Counted from the first letter of the stretch, positions 36,743 through 46,425 are shown. The stretch: 64,000 nucleotides of DNA from Candidatus Zixiibacteriota bacterium (GCA_023138975.1 JAGLON010000012.1:62001-126000); one strand, 5' to 3'. The notes: generated by a model from the sequence alone, not told the origin. Numbers and translations: made by a program.

Positions 36743-39004
36743 ATGAAAAAATATCTTATTTTGTTCATCATAGGTGCTGTTTTACCTGTGATTATATCTG
36801 GATTACTAAACTCTATTCAAGCCGGCAACGGCGGTGATCCTATTTCCTCCAGCTTTGACGATGATGAGAACAAACTTACTATATCAAGTCGATATGACGG
36901 CGAGTGTACCCTCCAGCAATATGACTGCAACTCAAGTTTCTATTGGACACTTCCCAGCATGGCCGAATACTGCTTTATGAGATTTTCGATCAACGGCTCT
37001 GACACATCTTTGTCGAAAATATACATTTCACTTTATCAATCACAAATAGTCGATACACCCGATATTGATATTTACATACTATCTGATGATGGAACCGGCT
37101 TTCCTGACTTTAATTCTACCATATTTGATACAACAATCTCATACAGTGAACTAAGTTGGAGTCCCAATCTATATACTCTCGATATTACCGGCGAGCAAAT
37201 CTCCGTTTTTAATGATTTCCATGTCGGCTTGAAGGTGAATCGAAGTGAAGCGCCATTAGGCGCCTTGGCTATTACAACCGATAACGGCTCCTGTGGCTCA
37301 GAGCGGAGCACCATTTATCGAAATGATATTTGGCAACATTTGCGGGACGCTTCCGGTACTGATTATAATTTTCTCATACGAGCGACTCTCTGTAATTTTG
37401 ATTTCGATGGAGACAGTGTTTTAAACGATAATGATAACTGCCCCAATTTTTTTAATCCCGCGCAGGAAGACCTGGACATAGACAGTGTTGGCGATGTTTG
37501 CGACAATTGCCCGGATAGCTCAAACACAAATCAAATCGACAGGGATGATGATGGTCGCGGCGATGTTTGTGATAATTGCCCTGACTACCCTAACTTTGAT
37601 CAGAACAATTCCGATACAGATTCTCACGGTGATGCCTGCGACAACTGTCCCAACGATGACAATGAAGATCAGCTTGATACTGATGGTGATGGTTTAGGTG
37701 ATTTTTGTGATACCTGTCCCTACGACTCACTCAATGACATCGATAATGATTCATTGTGCGCTGAAAACGACAACTGCCCCTCAGTTTATAATCCGGGTCA
37801 GGAGGATGGTGACAGCGATGGTATCGGTGATGTTTGTGATGAGTGTACCGACACCGACACTGACGGCTACGGCAACCCTGGTTACCCAGACAATACCTGC
37901 CTCGATGATAACTGCCCTGATACAATTAATCCAGACCAACTCGATTTTGATATTGACGGAATCGGAGACTTATGCGATACCTGTACCGACACCGACGGCG
38001 ATGGCTTCGGTAACCCGGGATACGCGCAAAATGTCTGCTCTACCGACAATTGTCCTACGGTATATAACCCCGCACAGGAGGACACTGACGGAGATTCAAT
38101 CGGTGATTCCTGTGATGTGTGCATCTATGATGATGAAAACGACATTGACAATGACGGTTATTGCCGAGAGGATGATAATTGCCACAAAACTTATAATCCT
38201 GATCAGAATGATACCGACGGAGACGGCATTGGTGACGCCTGCGAAACTCGCGACTCAATTTTTATCGATATCGGAAAACCCGGACAATCGGAAGCAATCA
38301 CCACTCTTTATTCCGGGTTTGAATACGAAATAAGGCTTTGGTTTAAAAATGAGGTCCTTCTCGGCGGAATTAGCAATGGCTTCCGTTTTTCATGGGATAG
38401 CTCAATTTCCATAACCTGGCTCTCTCAGCCAAACGGATACGGCCCAGAAGGGCAAGGCACTGGCCTATCCTGTATTACTGTCAAACCGGATACACGAATG
38501 TATCCGCCTGATCAGGTGTGGGATCTTGGTGGTTTTAGAATTGATGAAGTAAATATGGATGGTGTCTCACCGGATACGGTATTGATGGGAGGTGTTTCAT
38601 TCAACGGTCGCTTCTATCCCGGTGAATTACAGCACATGATTTCGATTCATTTCAAACCTGAAATACCCGATGGCAGCGAATATATCTTCTGCCTGGACAG
38701 TTGTTTCGTGCCGCCAACCGGTAATTTCATTTTTATCGATTTCGAAGGTTATGAGATGGATGTTGAACTCAATCGAGACTTATGCTGGACAGTCATGAAA
38801 TTCTGCGGCGACGCCAATGGTGACGATATGGTAAACGTCGGCGATGCCGTCTTTATCATCAACTATGCTTTTAAAGGAGGCCCTGCTCCGGAACCGGTTG
38901 AATCAGGAGACGCCAACGGCGACAGCGAGTGCAACGTCGGAGACGCGGTCTACATTATCAATTACGCTTTCAAGGGCGGTCCGGAACCGGTTTGCGGAGA
39001 ATAA
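36743..39004 (+). CDS. Exported TSP3-repeat protein with dockerin
   Basis: The 753-residue protein has a signal peptide (ILFIIGAVLPVIISGLL), a 150-residue beta-sandwich (YDGECTLQQYDCNSSFYW onwards), about ten thrombospondin type 3 repeats (DNCPxxxNPxQxDxDxDGxGD) that bind many calcium ions and form a stiff rod, then a cohesin/jelly-roll-like domain (SIFIDIGKPGQSEAITTLYSG, WFKNEVLLGGISNGF) and the double dockerin module (GDANGDDMVNVGDAVFIINY). SD GGAGGGAG precedes ATG by 9 bases. No enzyme motif was seen; a structural or adhesive role is likely. Confidence 0.82.
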   Translation: MKKYLILFIIGAVLPVIISGLLNSIQAGNGGDPISSSFDDDENKLTISSRYDGECTLQQYDCNSSFYWTLPSMAEYCFMRFSINGSDTSLSKIYISLYQSQIVDTPDIDIYILSDDGTGFPDFNSTIFDTTISYSELSWSPNLYTLDITGEQISVFNDFHVGLKVNRSEAPLGALAITTDNGSCGSERSTIYRNDIWQHLRDASGTDYNFLIRATLCNFDFDGDSVLNDNDNCPNFFNPAQEDLDIDSVGDVCDNCPDSSNTNQIDRDDDGRGDVCDNCPDYPNFDQNNSDTDSHGDACDNCPNDDNEDQLDTDGDGLGDFCDTCPYDSLNDIDNDSLCAENDNCPSVYNPGQEDGDSDGIGDVCDECTDTDTDGYGNPGYPDNTCLDDNCPDTINPDQLDFDIDGIGDLCDTCTDTDGDGFGNPGYAQNVCSTDNCPTVYNPAQEDTDGDSIGDSCDVCIYDDENDIDNDGYCREDDNCHKTYNPDQNDTDGDGIGDACETRDSIFIDIGKPGQSEAITTLYSGFEYEIRLWFKNEVLLGGISNGFRFSWDSSISITWLSQPNGYGPEGQGTGLSCITVKPDTRMYPPDQVWDLGGFRIDEVNMDGVSPDTVLMGGVSFNGRFYPGELQHMISIHFKPEIPDGSEYIFCLDSCFVPPTGNFIFIDFEGYEMDVELNRDLCWTVMKFCGDANGDDMVNVGDAVFIINYAFKGGPAPEPVESGDANGDSECNVGDAVYIINYAFKGGPEPVCGE

Positions 39005-39010
39005 ATCACT

Positions 39011-39040
39011 AAGCCCGGTTTTCCAACCGGGCTTTTTTTA
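39011..39040 (+). terminator. Rho-independent terminator
   Basis: AAGCCCGGTT / AACCGGGCTT 10-base stem, TTCC loop and a run of seven T. It partly overlaps the stop codon of the convergent anti-sigma gene. Confidence 0.9.
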
Positions 39041-41311
39041 TATTTTATTAATCAAATTATCTAATCGTCGATGGGCTTCTTTAACATCCTCGTGCAACAC
39101 CTTTTCATCATTCCAAATACGTAAAAACGCCTGGTACTGTTGTATGGCTTTTTCAGTTTCGCCGATGGCTTCATATGATTTCGCCAGGTAAAAAGGAATT
39201 CTTATCGTCCACGGCCACCAATATGCCCGCCAGCGGGAATAAGTGCTATTAATCTCCTCTAATCGCTCAATAGCCTGGTCGTATTGTCCGGACATGTAGT
39301 ATGCTTGCGCACTGGCAGTTTCTATAATATATAATTTAGTCGAAATGTTGACACTATCGAAACACTTAAGAGCAGCAGCACCATCATTATTTCTCAGAGC
39401 ATAATAACCACGGGCAAACCAATAAGAGTTTAGAGAATCACCAGCTTCTACCAAATCCTGATGTAATTTTTCAATTTCTATAGCCGCTTCATCCATTCGG
39501 CTAAATTCACAGAGAAGCATGATATAGTTTGTTGGAGGATTGTTAACAAACGTTTTCTGAACTGAAGTTAAATTCTCCCGATTCTTTTTAAGAGCAGCAT
39601 TCGCCGAATCAAATTCACCTAATTCGGTGTATAACCACGTTTGAGTCAAGTAATTGGTGGATATAACATGAGATTCTCCGCCCTTCTTGAGTTCCAGCCT
39701 CTCGGCAGCTATGGCATCAGAAAGGCGTGAAATGGCGTTCCTAAAATTACCCTCGAAAACATCGCGAAGAGACAAGATGTAGCGTCCCGAAGCTCTATCA
39801 CTCGGATGGGCAGAAGCCATCAACATGCGACTGTAGTTTTCCGACTGTTCATAATCCAAGGTAAACAATGAATACATCGCCAAGTTATAAATCGCTGCTG
39901 TAAAATCTCGCTTCTTTTCGAGGGCTGTGAGATACTCAGCTTTGGCTTTATCTAAATCACCCCGGCGAGCAAATATATTACCCTTGGTATAATAAGGGTT
40001 TGCCTCTTCCGGAGCCAAACTTATATATGTATCCAGAGTCTCAATTGCCTTATCAAACTCGGAGTCCTGCTCGTAAAGATATGCCAATAAAGAAAGCGGC
40101 TGTTTATACATAGGATCCAGTTCCAACGCTCTCTTCAGATGGAATTCCGCCAAATCACTTTGCTTAAAGATATAATGATAATAGCCAATACGATAATGAG
40201 CCAGTTTCTCATCGGGATATCGCTTCAGCAATTGCTGGAGAAGAATAATAACCGCTTTTCCATTATTATTTATCGATTCATGCACCGCTTGAATGTATAA
40301 GCGCTCTTTAAAATTAGAACCTTCCGAGTATTTTAATGCTTGAACAATGTACTTATCATCTTTAAGCATTGACAGATAGTAATAAGCCATAGCGAAAGTA
40401 GAATCATGTTGAACCGCTTTTTCAAATCCGATTATGGCATCATCATAGTAGAACTTGTAATAGTTACTTAACGCCTCAACATAGTAACGGTAAGCTTCAG
40501 GGGAATGAGTCGTAACATCCGCGACCGCCGGATCGTTTTCTGTTCGGGCTTCTCCCGGCAGAGAAAGCTCTACTTTAATTGTCGCTGATAACCTGTCTAT
40601 CATAGCAAAGATTGTTTCGTCAGGCTCGCCTGATATTTTTATCGACGAAATTGAATTACCGCTTGTTACTTCGATGACGTTAATGGTCATCTCAAGGTTA
40701 GGTTTTTCCTGTAAGATATCACCGGTCAAGAGCCACTTGGCTCCGGCCTTCTCCGCTACTTGAAGTCCCTCAAGAGATTCGCCCGAACGCGAACGAATAT
40801 CAAAGATTCTTTGATTCGATATAATCTGAACGAAATGAGATTCTGTCAGGTCGGCGATAAGTAAACTGGCCGTAATCGGTCCAAAACGATTGGCATCGGA
40901 ACTATCGATAATATTGGTGAAGGGCAGAATGACCAGTTTGTTTTCCGATGCTATCGCCACTTTTGACGGTTTGATATCAAATTGCCAATCAAGTAAAATC
41001 AGGACCAGAAGTATTGCCGCCGCGACCGGTAAAATCATACGCCAAACATTACCTGTTTTTTGCTTATTGGATTCGGATGTTTTCTCTCCGGGTCTACTTA
41101 TAGCTTTTTCATCTAATTCTCTGACAACTGCTTTTAATTCATCTGACTGCCGAATAATCTCTGAGACCTTCATCATTTCCGAGACTTTAGAACGGCAGGA
41201 TTGACAGTCAAGTAAATGCATTTCCAGAGATTCGCGTTCCTCATCGGACAGCATACCCAGTTCATAGGCATAGAGCAGTTGCTCAAACTTTTTATTAATG
41301 CACGCACTCAT
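39038..41311 (-). CDS. Anti-sigma factor fused to TolB-like and TPR sensor domain
   Basis: The first 55 residues are a zinc anti-sigma domain of the ZAS type (HLLDCQSCRSKVSEMM, H-x3-C-x2-C), preceded by SACINKKFEQLLYAYELG. One membrane helix follows (RMILPVAAAILLVLILLDWQF). Outside the membrane lies a TolB/FlgO-like domain (NKLVILPFTNI, GPITASLLIADL, AEKAGAKWLLTGDI) and then at least ten TPR-like repeats up to the end (for example YNLAMYSLFTLDYEQSENYSRML). A sensor that frees the neighbouring ECF sigma factor is inferred. It overlaps that gene by 4 bases. Confidence 0.85.
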   Translation of the reverse strand: MSACINKKFEQLLYAYELGMLSDEERESLEMHLLDCQSCRSKVSEMMKVSEIIRQSDELKAVVRELDEKAISRPGEKTSESNKQKTGNVWRMILPVAAAILLVLILLDWQFDIKPSKVAIASENKLVILPFTNIIDSSDANRFGPITASLLIADLTESHFVQIISNQRIFDIRSRSGESLEGLQVAEKAGAKWLLTGDILQEKPNLEMTINVIEVTSGNSISSIKISGEPDETIFAMIDRLSATIKVELSLPGEARTENDPAVADVTTHSPEAYRYYVEALSNYYKFYYDDAIIGFEKAVQHDSTFAMAYYYLSMLKDDKYIVQALKYSEGSNFKERLYIQAVHESINNNGKAVIILLQQLLKRYPDEKLAHYRIGYYHYIFKQSDLAEFHLKRALELDPMYKQPLSLLAYLYEQDSEFDKAIETLDTYISLAPEEANPYYTKGNIFARRGDLDKAKAEYLTALEKKRDFTAAIYNLAMYSLFTLDYEQSENYSRMLMASAHPSDRASGRYILSLRDVFEGNFRNAISRLSDAIAAERLELKKGGESHVISTNYLTQTWLYTELGEFDSANAALKKNRENLTSVQKTFVNNPPTNYIMLLCEFSRMDEAAIEIEKLHQDLVEAGDSLNSYWFARGYYALRNNDGAAALKCFDSVNISTKLYIIETASAQAYYMSGQYDQAIERLEEINSTYSRWRAYWWPWTIRIPFYLAKSYEAIGETEKAIQQYQAFLRIWNDEKVLHEDVKEAHRRLDNLINKI

Positions 41312-41847
41312 TGGCCGATGTCCCCTTTCTCCAGACAGATTTCAAGCATTTTGCGAGCCCGAGAAAGCATTACGTAGAGATTGTTCTTCGAGATATTCAT
41401 TTTGAGGCAAATCTCATCAACTAAAAACCCTTGATAGTGCAGATTCAAAATTCGGGCATGCTTATCATGTTTTCCATGAATCTTCCCAAAACAATCCTTT
41501 AACTTCGCCAAGAGTTCAGAATCTGGTTGAAAAGATACAGATACCGGACGCTCGCTGGAGTATTGATCTAGTTTTTGAGTATGCAGTTTTTTGGTCTTAG
41601 TATAATCAAGAATTTTGTTGCTCACAACCCGGTAGGCCCAGGCAGAGAAACTGCTATCAACTCGCAAATCGCGATACTTGTCATTAATAATCATAAGTGC
41701 GTCCTGCACAATTTCCTCGGCATCGGGACTATTCCCAATCCTACGTTGAGCAAAAAGCCTAAAACTTACAGTCAACTGCTCAAATAATCGCCGTTCTGCC
41801 CTGGGATCGCCGGCAATAGTGTCTGTGTACAGTTCATTAATAGTCAA
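41308..41847 (-). CDS. ECF-type RNA polymerase sigma factor
   Basis: The 179-residue protein has sigma region 2 (SPDAEEIVQDALMIINDKY, FSAWAYRVVSNKILDYT) and region 4 (ARILNLHYQGFLVDEICLKMNISKNNLYVMLSRARKML). It overlaps the anti-sigma gene by 4 bases, the classic sigma/anti-sigma pair. The start is a TTG at 41847; no in-frame ATG is close and the SD is weak (GGATA), so translation may be poor. It is divergent from the dockerin gene at 42008 by 160 bases and may control the secretome genes. Confidence 0.9.
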   Translation of the reverse strand: MTINELYTDTIAGDPRAERRLFEQLTVSFRLFAQRRIGNSPDAEEIVQDALMIINDKYRDLRVDSSFSAWAYRVVSNKILDYTKTKKLHTQKLDQYSSERPVSVSFQPDSELLAKLKDCFGKIHGKHDKHARILNLHYQGFLVDEICLKMNISKNNLYVMLSRARKMLEICLEKGDIGQ

Positions 41848-41882
41848 GTATCATATCCATTCTTGCCTATAATAAAGCGCAA

Positions 41883-41911
41883 TTGACAAAAAATGGAAAG
41901 CGCTCTTTTAA
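41883..41911 (+). promoter_or_regulatory. Possible promoter of the NHL-dockerin gene
   Basis: TTGACA (41883-41888) with TTTTAA after 17 bases. AAAGCGC occurs twice, just before and 13 bases after the TTGACA (41875-41881 and 41897-41903), a possible operator. The ECF sigma gene is transcribed in the other direction from this region. Confidence 0.4.
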
Positions 41912-42007
41912 ATAAATAATAAATTATCCGCATTGGTTGTAAGATTTACCTACTCTATTCAACTCCTCATTGCACGCACTAATAGTCTTACCTGCAAGGA
42001 GGGAGCA

Positions 42008-44644
42008 ATGCAACGCTTTGTTATTATTCTATTTCTCTTTTCGATTTTATTTATTTCAGCACCTGTGGCACAGAACCTGCTCAGCGGCCCGGAATCGGTC
42101 GCCTGGGATTCAACGTATCACCGTTATCTGGTCTCAAACTGGAGAACCGGAAGAATCGTGGCGGTGGATACACTTGGTAATCATACCGTGTTTACTGAGG
42201 GACATTCTATTAGTATGGGCAACGTTATTGAGGGCAACATACTCTACTCTTCCTGTGGAACACTAGTTAAGGGTTTTGATTTAGCCACCGCTGAAGAAGT
42301 CTTTACCATGCCGATAATTGGCACTCAGCAATTAGACGGTATGACCGCCGATACATCCGGGTATCTTTATGTCATGGAATCAAGAGCCAGTGTCATATTT
42401 AAAATTAACCCCGCCGACAGTACTTCTTCCGTTCTTGTGCAGAATGACTTGCCGGCATTGGCACAGGATTTATTTTTCGACGCTGCTCACAATCGAATCT
42501 TAGTTGCCTCGTTTGCTCCTAATGCCCCGATTATAGCAATCGATCCTGTGACCGGAGACAAAACTTCACTGGTTATTACACCGTTTGGAAATATGGACGG
42601 AATTACTATGGATCCATTCGGCAACACCTATGTTACATCCTACCTTTCCGGTGAAGTTTACCGCTATGATTCAACCTTCACCAATCCTCCGGAATTAATT
42701 TCCAGCGGCCATACCGGTCCGGCAGGGATCGATTTCAATACAACCGATTTCGTCTTGGCGGTCCCTTCAGTTGATGCCAACACTCTGGATATAGTAAGTG
42801 ATATCGGCGGGCTTCTACTGGGAAACATTGAGTTTAACGACGCTGGTTTTGGAAATGGCAACGGCGTCTTAGAAGCGGGTGAGATTATTGAAGTTACAGT
42901 TGAGATAACCAATACATCATACTATGAGATTACGAATACTTCAATATCTATGTCGATAGATGATCAAACCGTAGTCGTTACCAATGGAGAATTCGGCCCC
43001 GGTAATCTCTCTCCAACACAAAGCGCTTCAAATTCAGCAAGTCCGTTTACCTTCCAAATCCCCTCAGTTTATACGCCTCGGCTGGATGAATTCACATTCG
43101 AGATAACGGGAAATAACGGTGATATTGACGAGGCTATTACGATAGACGCAAAAATCGGATTACCATTAATTTTATTGATTGATGATGATAATAGCGATGA
43201 TATCGAACAGTACTATCTTGAATGTTTTAACGACTTCCGGGTTCCCTGCTCAGTGTGGGCGGCTCCCCCCGCTCCGGGCGGCATCGACCCGGATTCAAGT
43301 GACATGAATAAGTTTGACATTGTCATCTGGTTTACCGGGGACGACCGCCTTCCGTTTGAGTCATATGATTTAGACGCTATGGCTGGATATATGGACGGCG
43401 GCGGGAATCTGTTTTTGACCGGTCAGGGCATGGGGGCATACATTGACCTGATGCAGCCTAGTTTTCTGACTGATTACCTTCGCTGCTCACGTCTTTCGTC
43501 AGGATACTTACCGATGCTCACCGGGGCTGGCGGAGGTGTTATCGGGCTTGAAGGCGATACTATCATTATTTTTGGAGACGGCGCGGATAATCAAACCAAT
43601 CCTGATCATCTGGCCGTAACCAACGGTGGTGTCGCTGAGTTTTACTATTCAGGAGGTACCGATGTCGGAGGGCTTTCATATGATGGAGCCTACAAACTTG
43701 TTTACTTCGGATTTGGCGCCGAGGCGATTCGAAACGGAGAAGAACGGTGGATCGACCGCAATACGGTTCTGGCGCGTATCCTGAATTTCTTCAACTACAA
43801 CTGGCCGTCTAGCGCTCCGACAACAACCTCACTTGCGGTAAACGTTGCCGACGCACAGCATGTGATAGATCATACACCTGAGATTAGTTGGTTTTACTCG
43901 GATGAGAGTTCTCTACCACAGACCCATTACCAGATTCAAGTCACAACCGTGCCCGACTGGTCGGTACTTAATACGTGGGACTCAGGTCCGATATCCGGGA
44001 CAGCAACTTTTGAAGTGTACTCGGGAAATGATTTAGTCGATGGCGAAAGTTATTATCTGCGAGTGAGAACCTCAAACGGAACTCTCTGGTCGGATTGGGC
44101 TACAATATCTTTTCATATGAACTCGGTACCGATCGCAACCGTGCTATTCCCCTCCGAAGCTGTTGAAATTGACGTGAATCCTCCCCTGTTAGGACACAAT
44201 AAAATGACAGATATTGAGGGAGATGCGCTAACCTATTCTTATCAGCTCTACGCCGAAGTCGAGTTGACAACGTTGATTGAAGAGATATTCAGTCAGGCAG
44301 CAGGAACCGGAGATACTGTTTTCTGGCAGACAACGACTATTCTTACTGAGTATGAAGATTACTATTGGCGCACTCAAAGCACAGATCCGTATGAAACCGG
44401 GCAGTGGTCAGAGGCAGCAAGGTTTATAATTGTTCCAGCGTATGTCTGCGGCGACGCCAATGGTGATGAAACGGTCAATGTCGGTGACGCTGTGTTTATT
44501 ATCAATTATGCCTTCAAAGGGGGACCGGCACCGGAACCGGTTGAATCGGGAGACGCCAACGGCGACGGACAAAGTAATGTCGGCGATGCGGTTTATATTA
44601 TCAATTACGCTTTCAAAGGCGGCCCGGAACCAGACTGCGATTAG
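42008..44644 (+). CDS. Exported NHL/SMP-30-like propeller protein with dockerin
   Basis: ATG 42008 lies just after AAGGAGGGAG. The 878 residues comprise a signal peptide (RFVIILFLFSILFISAPVAQ), a six-bladed propeller of the SMP-30/NHL type (ESVAWDSTYHRYLVSNWRTG, QLDGMTADTSGYLYV, MDGITMDPFGNTYVTSY) to residue 285, a CARDB-like beta domain (VLEAGEIIEVTVEITN), an alpha/beta domain that resembles flavodoxin or glutamine-amidotransferase folds (LILLIDDDNSDDIEQYY, GGNLFLTGQGMGAYID), fibronectin-like domains and the double dockerin module (GDANGDETVNVGDAVFIINY). No enzyme motif is sure. Confidence 0.82.
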   Translation: MQRFVIILFLFSILFISAPVAQNLLSGPESVAWDSTYHRYLVSNWRTGRIVAVDTLGNHTVFTEGHSISMGNVIEGNILYSSCGTLVKGFDLATAEEVFTMPIIGTQQLDGMTADTSGYLYVMESRASVIFKINPADSTSSVLVQNDLPALAQDLFFDAAHNRILVASFAPNAPIIAIDPVTGDKTSLVITPFGNMDGITMDPFGNTYVTSYLSGEVYRYDSTFTNPPELISSGHTGPAGIDFNTTDFVLAVPSVDANTLDIVSDIGGLLLGNIEFNDAGFGNGNGVLEAGEIIEVTVEITNTSYYEITNTSISMSIDDQTVVVTNGEFGPGNLSPTQSASNSASPFTFQIPSVYTPRLDEFTFEITGNNGDIDEAITIDAKIGLPLILLIDDDNSDDIEQYYLECFNDFRVPCSVWAAPPAPGGIDPDSSDMNKFDIVIWFTGDDRLPFESYDLDAMAGYMDGGGNLFLTGQGMGAYIDLMQPSFLTDYLRCSRLSSGYLPMLTGAGGGVIGLEGDTIIIFGDGADNQTNPDHLAVTNGGVAEFYYSGGTDVGGLSYDGAYKLVYFGFGAEAIRNGEERWIDRNTVLARILNFFNYNWPSSAPTTTSLAVNVADAQHVIDHTPEISWFYSDESSLPQTHYQIQVTTVPDWSVLNTWDSGPISGTATFEVYSGNDLVDGESYYLRVRTSNGTLWSDWATISFHMNSVPIATVLFPSEAVEIDVNPPLLGHNKMTDIEGDALTYSYQLYAEVELTTLIEEIFSQAAGTGDTVFWQTTTILTEYEDYYWRTQSTDPYETGQWSEAARFIIVPAYVCGDANGDETVNVGDAVFIINYAFKGGPAPEPVESGDANGDGQSNVGDAVYIINYAFKGGPEPDCD

Positions 44645-44680
44645 AAGCTAATAAAAGAACCTCACGTCATTCTCACCAAG

Positions 44681-44716
44681 CCCCGGCTACCAAGTCGGGG
44701 ACTTTGTCCCTTTTTG
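44681..44716 (+). terminator. Probable terminator
   Basis: CCCCGGCT-ACCA-AGTCGGGG (8 bp including one G-U), then ACTTTGTCCCTTTTT; the T tract is interrupted. Confidence 0.6.
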
Positions 44717-44863
44717 GCTGTCGCATAGATAATCAAACTCACTACCTCGTAATTTTAGCTTTGTGTTTGCACGGCTTGATTCCCAAATTTCTTTAGGGAA
44801 CCTCACTTACTCCTAAAAGTATCACCTGTTTTCATGAATTCATTCTCAAGAGCAAATCGACCA

Positions 44864-45014
44864 ACATGTATAGTATATGTATAACATATGTAAAGACTAT
44901 ACATATTATTCTTGACAATTTTCAAATAATATGTATATTTCCCTTGAGACTATACATGCAATTGCCGACATATATACTACATGTATAGTATGTGTACAGA
45001 CTATACATATTATT
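44864..45014 (+). promoter_or_regulatory. Operator/promoter region of the Fic gene with repeated inverted motifs
   Basis: ACATGTATAGTATRTGTA appears at 44864-44881 and 44979-44996; AGACTATACATATTATT at 44894-44910 and 44998-45014; a shorter AGACTATACAT at 44947-44957. ATGTATAGT and ACTATACAT are inverse complements, so each copy forms an operator-like palindrome. TTGACA (44912-44917), 16 bases and TATATT (44934-44939) form the promoter between the copies. The last copy ends at the SD GGAG (45015-45018) for ATG 45025. Confidence 0.7.
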
Positions 45015-45024
45015 GGAGTGAATT

Positions 45025-46377
45025 ATGAGTATATTTGAACTGGAAAAGCCGGATATGTCTGAGGCTGGTTGGTCCTGGTTTAAAAATCAAGAAGACGATA
45101 TTCAAAAACAGATGGTAGGGCTTTATGGAAAAGCAAATTACCCGAAGTATCTATATTGGGATAAAATAAAACATTTTGATTTCCCGGATAAAATAAGACC
45201 TATTGATTTTTGGGTATTTACTAGGCGTATGCGAAAAACTGTCCATAGTCCAAAAACTTCATTGGTAAAGAGTGAAAACAGTACCTATTTCAGCTGGATA
45301 ATGCTTGAAAAATACCATTACTGGATCAGTGAATTTGATAAGGTGTTGGCAGGTAGCTTTTCATCCTTGCAACAAAGCGATGATTACAAAAACAGAATTA
45401 TTAAAGTCAAATGGGTGATGGAAGAGTCAATTGCCTCGGCTCAGCTTGAAGGCGCGCATACTACTCGTGATGCGGCTAAAAAGATGCTTCAGGAAGACAG
45501 AAAGCCTAAGAATAATTCCGAACAAATGATAATCAATAATTATAAGACAATGCTGGCAATTGAGAATGAGTTTAATTCGATTAAGCTGGACCGGTCGGCT
45601 TTGTTTCAAATGCACGAAATGCTGGTAAAGGACACTGATATTAAAGAGGGTGATTTAGGCCGATTCCGAACTGATGCTGATAAAGTTATGGTGATGGATA
45701 CCTCTGATGGTACAATTTATCACATCCCGCCTAAAGAAAGCTTTTTACAGGCAGAAATAGATCGCCTGCTGGCCTATGCCAATGATGAAATAATTGACCC
45801 AGAATATGTTCATCCCATTATAAAGGCAATTATTATTCACTTTTGGATAGGATACTTACATCCGTTTGTCGATGGCAACGGACGTCTGGCGAGAGCCTTG
45901 TTTTACTGGTATTTAATCAAGCAGGGATATTGGGGGATATCTTTATTACCATTATCGGTAATGATAAAAAAATCCCCGAAGCAATATGGTATGGCTTATG
46001 TTTATTCTGAACAAGACGACAATGACCTGACTTATTTTATCGATTACAACATGCGGAAATTGAAACAGGCTAAGGAATTTTTAGATAGCCATATTGAGCG
46101 GCAACGGCAGGACGAGAATGCGTTGGCAGGAATTCAAGACAAATTTAACAACAGGCAAACAAAGCTAATTATTCATTTGGCTAAGAATCCCAATTCCCAT
46201 ACGACCATAAAAACCCATTCGACGATATACCAAATAAGTAGAATAACCGCCAAGAAAGATCTCGCAAACTTGCAGGAAACTGGGTATTTGCGATCAAATA
46301 AAATCGGCCGGGAAGTCAGATATTACCCAACCGATAAGTTGAAACAAGCTTCTACAAAAAATAGCATTACTCTTTAA
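45025..46377 (+). CDS. Fic family AMPylase/adenylyltransferase with winged-helix C-terminus
   Basis: The catalytic loop HPFVDGNGRLAR is the complete Fic motif, at residues about 285-296. The N-terminal part has the inhibitory helix SAQLEGAH (S/T-x-x-x-E-G), so it is a class II Fic protein that silences its own activity. The C-terminal 75 residues (IYQISRITAKKDLANLQETGYL) form a winged helix that could bind the repeats at 44864-45014 and control its own gene. The 450-residue size is usual for the Fic-DUF4172-like type. Targets unknown. Confidence 0.92.
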   Translation: MSIFELEKPDMSEAGWSWFKNQEDDIQKQMVGLYGKANYPKYLYWDKIKHFDFPDKIRPIDFWVFTRRMRKTVHSPKTSLVKSENSTYFSWIMLEKYHYWISEFDKVLAGSFSSLQQSDDYKNRIIKVKWVMEESIASAQLEGAHTTRDAAKKMLQEDRKPKNNSEQMIINNYKTMLAIENEFNSIKLDRSALFQMHEMLVKDTDIKEGDLGRFRTDADKVMVMDTSDGTIYHIPPKESFLQAEIDRLLAYANDEIIDPEYVHPIIKAIIIHFWIGYLHPFVDGNGRLARALFYWYLIKQGYWGISLLPLSVMIKKSPKQYGMAYVYSEQDDNDLTYFIDYNMRKLKQAKEFLDSHIERQRQDENALAGIQDKFNNRQTKLIIHLAKNPNSHTTIKTHSTIYQISRITAKKDLANLQETGYLRSNKIGREVRYYPTDKLKQASTKNSITL

Positions 46378-46390
46378 GCATAGTGACACT

Positions 46391-46425
46391 ATAAAAAAAC
46401 AGCCCTCCTGCACTACAACAGGAGG
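46391..46425 (-). terminator. Terminator of the NtrC-type gene
   Basis: On the minus strand CCTCCTG / CAGGAGG with an 8-base loop is followed by TTTTTTT (46399-46393). The run of A on the plus strand makes it leftward. Confidence 0.75.
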
